From CAVPEW01 sp050247895 (GTDB lineage Bacteria > Actinomycetota > Acidimicrobiia > Acidimicrobiales > VFJN01), in contig JBFWTJ010000126.1 in NCBI GenBank assembly GCA_050247895.1, positions 1 through 10,508 on the forward strand: DNA of 10,508 nt, given 5' to 3'. Of this stretch, positions 1-5,896 are shown piece after piece. A model generated the notes under the pieces. The model saw only the letters and a list, made by a program, of their open reading frames with translations. It had not been told where the DNA came from and did not search any database. The position numbers and the translations under genes were made by a program. Numbering within the stretch: the first letter of the stretch is position 1; each line of letters begins with the position of its first letter.

Positions 1-17
1 AGAAATGTGGTGATTGT

Positions 18-35
18 CCGAATCATCCGATTCGG
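18..35 (-). terminator. Possible weak terminator hairpin after aspS
   Basis: A perfect 7-base stem (CCGAATC / GATTCGG) with a 4-base loop lies 15 bases past the aspS stop codon. On the aspS strand it is followed by ACAATCACCACATTTCT, which is only mildly T-rich, so it is not a textbook intrinsic terminator. The spot is less GC-rich than everything around it. It could equally be an operator or part of the neighbouring gene's control region beyond the window edge. Confidence 0.35.
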
Positions 36-50
36 TGTGCCCGAGGCTCC

Positions 51-1781
51 TCAGGAGGTCGGGGGAAGCCGGCGCAGGCCCAGCTCGCGCAGCTGCGCCT
101 CGCCCACCACCGTGGGCGCGCCCGTCATCGGGTCGACGCCCGACTGCGGCTTGGGGAAGGCGATGACCTCCCGGATGTTCTCCTCGCCGGCGAGGATGGC
201 GGCCAGCCGGTCGATCCCGAAGGCGAACCCCCCGTGGGGCGGTGCACCGTAGGAGAACGGGGTGAGGAAGAAGCCGAAGCGGCGGTCCGCCTCCTCCTCG
301 GAGATGCCCAGCAGCCGGAAGATCCGGGCCTGGAGGTCGGGCTCGTGGATCCGGATCGACCCCGAGCCCAGCTCCCAGCCGTTCAGGACCAGGTCGTAGG
401 CCAGCGAGCGGACCGACATCGGGTCGGACTCGAGCCGGTCGAGGTCCTCGGCGTGGGGCCGGGTGAAGGGGTGGTGGCCGGGCTTGGGCGTCCCGTCGTC
501 GGCCCGCCCCACGAACATGGGGAAGTCCACCACCCACACGTAGCGGTACGGGCCCTCGTGGACCGGCGGGCGACCCAGGTCGGCCCGGAGCTGGCCCAGC
601 ACCTCGCAGGTCGTGGCCCACTCGTCGGCCACCAGCAGGAGCAGGTCGCCCGGCTCGGCCCCGAGGCGATCGGCCACCGCAGCCAGCTCGGCCTCGGAGA
701 GGAACTTGGCCACCGGCGAGTCCAGGACCCGGCCCTCCCCCACCCGCATCCACACCAGGCCCTTCGCGCCCAGCGCCTTGGCCCGGTCGGTCAGCGCGTC
801 GAGCTTGTTGCGCCCGTGGGCCTCCGAGGCCCCCGCGACCCGGATGCCCTTGATCGAGGGGGCGGTGGCGAACGCCTTGAACCCGGTGCCGGCGAAGGCG
901 TCGGTGAGCTCGACCAGCTCCATGCCGAAGCGAAGGTCGGGCTTGTCCACCCCGAAGCGGTCCATCGACTCGTGCCAGGTGATCCGCTCGATGGGCGGCG
1001 GCCGCTCGCCGGTCACCGCCTCGGCCGCGTCGAGCACCGCCTCGCTGATGAAGGCCAGCACGTCGTCCTGGTCCACGAAGCTGGCCTCGGCGTCGAGCTG
1101 CATGAACTCGTACTGGCGGTCGGCCCGCAGGTCCTCGTCGCGCAGGCACCGTGCGATCTGGAAGTAGCGATCGGTGCCCCCGACCATGAGGAGCTGCTTG
1201 AAGAGCTGGGGCGACTGGGGCAGGGCGTAGAACGAGCCCGGCACCTGGCGGCTGGGGACCAGGAACTCCCGGGCCCCCTCCGGGGTCGAGGGCATGAGCA
1301 TGGGGGTCTCGACCTCGACGAAGCCCTGCCGCTCCATCGCCGCCCGGATGGCCGAGTTGACCCGGGCCCGGACGCGCAGGTTGCGCTGCATGCGCTCCCG
1401 GCGCAGGTCCAGGTAGCGGTGGCGGAGCCGGACGTTCTCGTCGACGGCGTCGGCCCGGCCGTCGAGGGGGAACGGCGGCGGGAGCGCGGCCGAGAGCACC
1501 TCGACCTCGCAGTCGCCCACCTCCACCTCCCCGGTGGCCAGCTCCACGTTGGTCGTGCCCTCGGGGCGCGACCGGACGGTGCCGGTGATCCGCACCACGT
1601 ACTCGGCACGCAGGTCGTGGGCGCCGTCGACCACGCACTGCACCAGCCCGGTGTGGTCGCGCAGGTCGACGAAGGCCAGGTGCTCGCCGTGCTCGCGGCG
1701 CCGGGCCACCCAGCCGCACAGGGCCACCTGCTCCCCGACGTGGGCCGAGCGCAGCTCGCCGCAGGTGTGGGTCCGCATCAT
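51..1781 (-). CDS. aspS: Aspartyl-tRNA synthetase, bacterial type, probably non-discriminating
   Basis: Cytoplasmic class II synthetase that attaches aspartate to tRNA-Asp; 576 residues, close to the usual 580-600. The N-terminal OB-fold anticodon domain (about 1-110) begins MMRTHTCGELR and contains GWVARRREHG. Class II motif 2 is CLRDEDLRADRQYEF (about 210-225). A bacterial GAD insertion spans about 280-395. Motif 3 is GGFAFGIDRLAAIL (about 515-528), followed by REVIAFPKPQ and the C-terminal SGVDPMTGAP. His31 and Gly75 (in RPEGTTN) match the His and Gly that mark non-discriminating AspRS in Pseudomonas, where tRNA-Asn is also charged with Asp and later amidated by GatCAB. That specificity is inferred. 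The first of two tandem ATGs is chosen because it overlaps the hisS stop as ATGA and lies 11 bases after AGGAG. It is the second gene of a hisS-aspS operon. Confidence 0.97.
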   Translation of the reverse strand: MMRTHTCGELRSAHVGEQVALCGWVARRREHGEHLAFVDLRDHTGLVQCVVDGAHDLRAEYVVRITGTVRSRPEGTTNVELATGEVEVGDCEVEVLSAALPPPFPLDGRADAVDENVRLRHRYLDLRRERMQRNLRVRARVNSAIRAAMERQGFVEVETPMLMPSTPEGAREFLVPSRQVPGSFYALPQSPQLFKQLLMVGGTDRYFQIARCLRDEDLRADRQYEFMQLDAEASFVDQDDVLAFISEAVLDAAEAVTGERPPPIERITWHESMDRFGVDKPDLRFGMELVELTDAFAGTGFKAFATAPSIKGIRVAGASEAHGRNKLDALTDRAKALGAKGLVWMRVGEGRVLDSPVAKFLSEAELAAVADRLGAEPGDLLLLVADEWATTCEVLGQLRADLGRPPVHEGPYRYVWVVDFPMFVGRADDGTPKPGHHPFTRPHAEDLDRLESDPMSVRSLAYDLVLNGWELGSGSIRIHEPDLQARIFRLLGISEEEADRRFGFFLTPFSYGAPPHGGFAFGIDRLAAILAGEENIREVIAFPKPQSGVDPMTGAPTVVGEAQLRELGLRRLPPTS

Positions 1782-3040
1782 CGGTCGATCAGCTCCTGTA
1801 CGTGGGCCACGACCGATCCGGCCGCGACGGTCTGCTGCTCCCCCGCCCGCAGGTCCCGCACCACCACGGTGCCGTCGGCCTGCTCCTGCTCGCCCACGAT
1901 CAGCGCGAACCGGGCCCCCGAGCGGTCCGCCGCCTTCATCTGGGCCTTCAGCGAGCGCCCGTCGAAGGCCCGGTCGGTCCGCAACCCGGCGTCGCGCAGG
2001 CGCTCGGCCAGCACCACGGCGGCGGCGCCGCCGGTCAGGTCGACCACGAAGCAGTCCACCCCCCCGAGACCGGTGGCGAAGGTGCCCTCGGCGTCGCAGG
2101 TGAGCAGGACCCGCTCGATGCCGCACCCGAAGCCGATGCCCGGGGTCGGCGGACCGCCGAGCTGCTCGACGAGCCCGTCGTAGCGACCGCCGCCGAGCAG
2201 GGTCGACTGGGCGTTGTCCAGGGCGTCGCTCTGGAACTCGAAGAGGGTGTGCGTGTAGTAGTCGAGGCCCCGGACGAGCGTGGTGTCGAGCTCGTGGGCG
2301 ATCCCCAGCGCGTCGAGGCCGGCTCGCACCCGCTCCCCGTGGGCCACCGAAGCCGGATCCAGCGCGTCGGCCATCCGCGGCGCCTCGGCCAGCACGGCGC
2401 GCGACTCGGGCCGCTTGGAGTCCAGCACCCGCAGCGGGTGGCTCTCGACCTTGGCCGCGTCCTCGGGGGCCAGGTCGCCCGCCCGGTCCCGCAGCCAGCC
2501 CTGGAGCCGGCCGGCGTAGGCGGTCCGCTCCGCCGGCGTGCCCATGAAGTTGACCACCAGCCGCCAGCGCCGCAGCCCCAGGGCACCCAGGAAGGCGGCG
2601 CCCAGGGCGATGACCTCGACGTCCACGTCGGGATCGGCCGAGCCGAGGACCTCCACGCCGACCTGGTGGTGCTGGCGCAGCCGGCCGGCCTGGGGCCGCT
2701 CGTAGCGGAAGGCGGGCGTGGCGTACCAGACCTTCCACGGGACCGGCGGGCGGTGCTCGACCCAGGCCCGGGCGATCGAGGCCGTCCCCTCGGGCCGCAG
2801 CGCGACGTGGCGCCCGCCCTTGTCCTGGAAGTCGTACATCTCCTTGGTCACCACGTCGGTGCCCTCGCCCAGGCGCAGGAACACGCCGAGGTCCTCGAAC
2901 ATGGGCGACTGCACCAGCCCGTAGCCGTAGCGGTGGGCGAGCTCCGAGAAGCACGCCAGGAGGGCCTCCCACCGGGCCGACTCGGGGGGCAGGACGTCCT
3001 GCGTGCCCTTCGGTGCGCGGAACGACGCGGCGTGGGCCAT
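1778..3040 (-). CDS. hisS: Histidyl-tRNA synthetase
   Basis: Cytoplasmic class II synthetase that charges tRNA-His; 420 residues, the normal bacterial length. The start is fixed by the family-typical N-terminus FRAPKGTQDVLPPE at residues 7-20. Motif 2 region: LRPEGTASIAR (81-91) and PAFRYERPQAGRLRQHHQ (109-126), with Arg112 as the expected ATP-contacting arginine. The histidine-specific loop LVRGLDYYTHTLFEF (255-269) has the catalytic Arg257. The second histidine motif and motif 3 are LLGGGRYDGL and GIGFGCGIERVLL (281-313). The anticodon-binding domain is at about 328-420. It is the first gene of the operon with aspS, overlapping it by 4 bases, which suggests coupled translation. It has no visible Shine-Dalgarno site; a TACGCT box 10 bases before the ATG suggests a leaderless or nearly leaderless message. 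It is divergent from the peptidase gene. Confidence 0.97.
   Translation of the reverse strand: MAHAASFRAPKGTQDVLPPESARWEALLACFSELAHRYGYGLVQSPMFEDLGVFLRLGEGTDVVTKEMYDFQDKGGRHVALRPEGTASIARAWVEHRPPVPWKVWYATPAFRYERPQAGRLRQHHQVGVEVLGSADPDVDVEVIALGAAFLGALGLRRWRLVVNFMGTPAERTAYAGRLQGWLRDRAGDLAPEDAAKVESHPLRVLDSKRPESRAVLAEAPRMADALDPASVAHGERVRAGLDALGIAHELDTTLVRGLDYYTHTLFEFQSDALDNAQSTLLGGGRYDGLVEQLGGPPTPGIGFGCGIERVLLTCDAEGTFATGLGGVDCFVVDLTGGAAAVVLAERLRDAGLRTDRAFDGRSLKAQMKAADRSGARFALIVGEQEQADGTVVVRDLRAGEQQTVAAGSVVAHVQELIDR
1793..1797 (-). promoter_or_regulatory. Ribosome binding site for aspS, inside hisS
   Basis: AGGAG lies in the last codons of hisS, 11 bases before the first aspS ATG (1781) and 14 before the second (1778). 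The spacing favours the first ATG, which also overlaps the hisS stop codon, so both independent initiation and coupling to hisS are possible. Confidence 0.5.
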
Positions 3041-3050
3041 GAGGGCCGCG

Positions 3051-3056
3051 AGCGTA
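3051..3056 (-). promoter_or_regulatory. -10 box of hisS-aspS promoter, near-leaderless
   Basis: TACGCT fits the actinobacterial TANNNT consensus. Its end lies 10 bases before the hisS ATG, so transcription would begin within a few bases of the start codon. No Shine-Dalgarno sequence and no convincing -35 hexamer are visible. The same box occurs in mirror orientation before the divergent peptidase gene. Confidence 0.5.
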
Positions 3057-3130
3057 GCGGTGGCCCCCCACCCGGCCCGAACGCCGGTGCGCGCCCGATC
3101 CGGGGGCCCGGGACCACGGGGGGCGACGCC

Positions 3131-3136
3131 TACGCT
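3131..3136 (+). promoter_or_regulatory. -10 box of peptidase promoter, leaderless
   Basis: TACGCT (TANNNT) ends exactly 7 bases before the ATG at 3144, the usual distance from -10 box to transcription start. The message would thus begin at or within a base of the start codon. There is no Shine-Dalgarno sequence (the bases before ATG read CTCGCCGCC). The -35 region shows no clear match to TTGACA. Confidence 0.55.
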
Positions 3137-3143
3137 CGCCGCC

Positions 3144-5255
3144 ATGTCCGCCCAGCCCCCCGTCCCGCCCGTCGCCCCCCGCCGGCCCCACGCCCTGGTC
3201 GCCCACGGCGACGAGCGGGTCGACGACTGGTACTGGCTGCGCAGCGACGGCCGGGACGACCCCGAGGTGCTGGCCCACCTGGCCGCCGAGAACGCCCACA
3301 CCGCCGCGGGCCTGGCCCACACCGAGGGCCTCCAGGCACGGCTCTTCGAGGAGATCAGGGCCCGGATCAAGGAGACGGACCTGTCGGTCCCCCACCGCAA
3401 GGGCCGGCACTGGTTCTACAGCCGGACCGAGGAGGGCCGGCAGTACCCCGTCATGTGCCGCACCGCGGTCGAGCCGGCGGTTCCCCTGCCCGACGGCGAA
3501 CCGGTCCCCGGCGAGGAGGTCCTGCTCGACCTCAACCTGCTGGCCGGCGAGTCGGACTACTTCTCGCTCGGCGCCTTCGACCTGTCGCCGTCCCAGGACC
3601 TGCTGGCCTACGCCACCGACCACGACGGCTCGGAGCGCTACACCCTGCGGGTGCGCGACCTGCGCCGGGGCGAGGACCTCGACGACGTGGTGGCCGACGT
3701 CACCTACGGGACGGCCTGGGCCGGCGACGGGCACCTGTTCTACGTGCGCCAGGACGCGACCCAGCGGCCGTACCAGGTGTGGCGCCACCGCATCGGCGAG
3801 GACCCGGCCACCGACGCGCTCGTCTACGAGGACCTCGACGAGCGGTTCTTCGTCGGCGTGGGGCTCTCGCTGACCGAGCGCTTCGTGCACATCTCGTCGG
3901 GCTCCAAGGTGACCAGCGAGGAGCACGTGATCGACGTGGCCGACCCGACGGGGTCGCCGCGCTGCCTGGCCCCACGCCAGCAGGGCGTCGAGTACGACGC
4001 GGTCCACGCGCCCCACCCGGTGGCGGGCGACCGCTTCCTGATCACGACCAACCGCGACGGCGCGGTGAACTTCAAGGTGGTGACCGCGCCGGTCGAGGCC
4101 ACCGATCCCTCGGCCTGGACCGAGCTGGTCCCCCACCGTCCCGACGTGAAGGTCGAGGGGATGGCGGCGTTCGCCGGGCACTGGATCCGCTTCGAACGGC
4201 GGGCCGCGGTGCGCCGGATCGTGGTGGTCGACCCCGCCGCGGGGACCGAGCGGGAGCTGCCCATGGACGAGGAGGTCTACGCCACCGGCCCGGCCACCAA
4301 CGCCGAGTTCGCCACCTCGACCCTGCGCTTCAGCTACACGTCGCTGGTCACGCCGAGCACGTTGTACGACGAGGACCTGGCCACCGGCGAGCGGACCCTG
4401 CTCAAGCAGGCCGAGGTCCTGGGCGGCCACGACCCGTCCGCCTACGCCACCGGCCGGCTCTGGGCCCGGGCCGCCGACGGCACCGAGGTCCCGATCTCGT
4501 TCGTGCACCGGGCCGGCCTGGACCTCGACGGCACCAACCCGTGCCTGCTCTACGGCTACGGCAGCTACGAGGCCTCGATGGACCCCGGCTTCTCGTCGCT
4601 GCGCCTGTCGCTGCTGGACCGGGGCTTCGTGTTCGCCATCGCCCACGTGCGGGGCGGGGGCGAGCTGGGTCGGCCCTGGTACGAGGACGGCAAGGAGCTG
4701 CACAAGACCAACACGTTCGACGACTTCGTGGCCTGTGCCGAGCACATGGTGGCCCAGGGCTACACCCGGCCCGACCGTCTGGTGGCCCGGGGCGGCTCGG
4801 CCGGCGGGCTGCTCATGGGCGCGATCGCCAACCGGCGACCGGACCTGTTCGCCGCGGTGGTGGCCGAGGTGCCCTTCGTCGACTGCCTCACCACGATGCT
4901 CGACGAGACGCTGCCCCTGACGGTCACCGAGTGGGAGGAGTGGGGCAACCCGGTCGAGGACCCCGCCGTCTACGCCTACATGAAGGCGTACAGCCCGTAC
5001 GACAACGTGGCGGCGTACGCCTACCCGGCCGTCCTGGCCACCGCCGGGCTCAACGATCCGCGGGTCTCCTACTGGGAGCCGGCCAAGTGGGTCCAGAAGC
5101 TGCGGGCCTCGACCACCGGCGAGCGCCCCGTCTACCTCAAGACCGAGATGGGCGCCGGCCACCAGGGCCCCTCGGGCCGCTACGACGCCTGGAGGGACGA
5201 GGCCTTCGTCTACGCCTTCGTGCTCGACGCCCTGGGCCTGGCCGCCCGCGGCTGA
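3144..5255 (+). CDS. ptrB: Oligopeptidase B-like S9A serine peptidase
   Basis: Cytoplasmic prolyl-oligopeptidase family enzyme (MEROPS S9A) expected to cut short peptides after Arg or Lys; 703 residues, matching family length (about 690-720). The N-terminus has the family pattern DDWYWLRSDGRDDPEVLAHL and the SVPHRKG / FYSRTEEGRQYPV segment. A seven-bladed beta-propeller fills about residues 80-410 and the alpha/beta hydrolase about 415-700. The nucleophile is Ser552 in GGSAGGLLMG, the acid Asp638 in LNDPRVSYWEPAKWV and the base His673 in GAGHQG. The 86 and 35 residue spacings are almost those of E. coli protease II. Glu596 and Glu598 in TEWEEWGNP align with the acidic residues that give oligopeptidase B its basic-residue preference. 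There is no signal peptide or membrane segment. It is a single gene, divergent from hisS, with the start chosen from the leaderless promoter spacing. Substrates in the cell are unknown. Confidence 0.95.
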   Translation: MSAQPPVPPVAPRRPHALVAHGDERVDDWYWLRSDGRDDPEVLAHLAAENAHTAAGLAHTEGLQARLFEEIRARIKETDLSVPHRKGRHWFYSRTEEGRQYPVMCRTAVEPAVPLPDGEPVPGEEVLLDLNLLAGESDYFSLGAFDLSPSQDLLAYATDHDGSERYTLRVRDLRRGEDLDDVVADVTYGTAWAGDGHLFYVRQDATQRPYQVWRHRIGEDPATDALVYEDLDERFFVGVGLSLTERFVHISSGSKVTSEEHVIDVADPTGSPRCLAPRQQGVEYDAVHAPHPVAGDRFLITTNRDGAVNFKVVTAPVEATDPSAWTELVPHRPDVKVEGMAAFAGHWIRFERRAAVRRIVVVDPAAGTERELPMDEEVYATGPATNAEFATSTLRFSYTSLVTPSTLYDEDLATGERTLLKQAEVLGGHDPSAYATGRLWARAADGTEVPISFVHRAGLDLDGTNPCLLYGYGSYEASMDPGFSSLRLSLLDRGFVFAIAHVRGGGELGRPWYEDGKELHKTNTFDDFVACAEHMVAQGYTRPDRLVARGGSAGGLLMGAIANRRPDLFAAVVAEVPFVDCLTTMLDETLPLTVTEWEEWGNPVEDPAVYAYMKAYSPYDNVAAYAYPAVLATAGLNDPRVSYWEPAKWVQKLRASTTGERPVYLKTEMGAGHQGPSGRYDAWRDEAFVYAFVLDALGLAARG

Positions 5256-5284
5256 CGCCGAAGCGGCACGGCCCTCCGGCGAGC

Positions 5285-5303
5285 GGCCCGGGTAGCCTGG
5301 GCC
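5285..5303 (+). terminator. Hairpin after the peptidase gene, overlapping a promoter box
   Basis: GGCCCGGG / CCTGGGCC can form an 8-base stem (one G-U pair in RNA) with a 3-base TAG loop, 29 bases after the peptidase stop. There is no T-tract. Because the same bases hold the TAGCCT box of the next gene, this may be a terminator, a promoter whose context happens to be palindromic, or both. Confidence 0.3.
5293..5298 (+). promoter_or_regulatory. -10 box of the membrane operon promoter
   Basis: TAGCCT fits TANNNT. Transcription would start near 5305, giving a leader of about 25 bases that includes the strong ribosome site at 5316-5323. A -35 element is not obvious. Unlike the two promoters of the hisS/peptidase spacer, this one predicts a leadered message. 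Confidence 0.4.
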
Positions 5304-5315
5304 CGAGCAGCGGTC

Positions 5316-5323
5316 AGGAGGGG
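5316..5323 (+). promoter_or_regulatory. Strong ribosome binding site of the 188-residue gene
   Basis: AGGAGGGG sits 6 bases before the ATG at 5330. It is the best Shine-Dalgarno match in the window and fixes the start of the four-helix membrane protein. Confidence 0.75.
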
Positions 5324-5329
5324 TGCGGG

Positions 5330-5896
5330 ATGAGCGGCAGCGGCTGGCGGACCACCGACGTGGTGGCGTGGACCGAGCACGACGGCCCCGGCCGCCCGCC
5401 GACGCCGGGGGTGGGGCCGTGGATCCTGGCCACCGCGACCCTCGGCGTGGCCCTCTCGGTCATCGTCATGACCGACGCCCTGTGCCCCGAGCACCGGGCC
5501 TGGGTGCTCGGGCTGGCCGCCGTCTCGTTCACCTTGACCGTCGTGGCCGTCGTCGGGCTGGTCGCGGGCTGGTCCTCGGCGCCGGCCACCACCGTCGTCG
5601 CGGCGGCGATCGGGACCCCGATCGGCCTCATCGACGCCCTCCACGACCCCCTTCGGGGCGGTGCCATCGCGGCCGGCTTCGCCCTGGCCACCGGTGCCGG
5701 CATCTGGCTCGTGGCCCAGAGCCGCGCCGCCCACCGCTGGGACCGGCGGGTCGCCGAGGCCGCCGGCGACGCCACGGTGGCACCCGTGCGGGCGCCCGCG
5801 CCCGTGGCGATCCCCGAGCCCGCTGCCGTCCCGGCCATCGGGCGGGTGCCCGCCCCGATCCGGGCGCGGGCGGCGGAGCCACACGACCCCCGCTGA
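5330..5896 (+). CDS. Four-helix membrane protein of unknown function
   Basis: I do not recognise a family. The 188-residue protein has a 30-residue hydrophilic N-terminus, then four likely membrane helices at about 31-50 (WILATATLGV...), 58-80 (AWVLGLAAVSF...), 86-104 and 109-129. The arginine-rich segment SRAAHRWDRR after helix 4 suggests that both ends face the cytoplasm. The tail from about 150 is rich in Pro and Ala (APVRAPAPVAIPEPAAVPAI), low in complexity and probably disordered. The start is set by the AGGAGGGG site 6 bases upstream. Its stop TGA is followed immediately by the GTG start of the larger membrane protein, so the two are almost certainly cotranscribed and perhaps form one complex; that partnership is inference. 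Confidence 0.8.
   Translation: MSGSGWRTTDVVAWTEHDGPGRPPTPGVGPWILATATLGVALSVIVMTDALCPEHRAWVLGLAAVSFTLTVVAVVGLVAGWSSAPATTVVAAAIGTPIGLIDALHDPLRGGAIAAGFALATGAGIWLVAQSRAAHRWDRRVAEAAGDATVAPVRAPAPVAIPEPAAVPAIGRVPAPIRARAAEPHDPR

Larger units (their letters stand above)
3048..3139. repeat. 10-base inverted repeat flanking the divergent spacer
   Basis: GCGAGCGTAG at 3048-3057 is the exact reverse complement of CTACGCTCGC at 3130-3139, with 72 bases between. Each arm contains the TACGCT box of the gene on its side, so the repeat is best read as two copies of one core promoter facing outward, not as a hairpin. Nothing else recognisable lies in the GC-rich spacer between them. Confidence 0.75.

Noticed and set aside
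1782..5162. Very long open reading frame on the minus strand, running through the hisS region in another frame and antisense to the whole peptidase gene, in frame with aspS
   Set aside because: Stops are rare in antisense frames at this GC content. The translation is low-complexity Arg/Gly/Pro/Ala with no family motif, and the real hisS and peptidase genes occupy the same DNA with full catalytic motifs.
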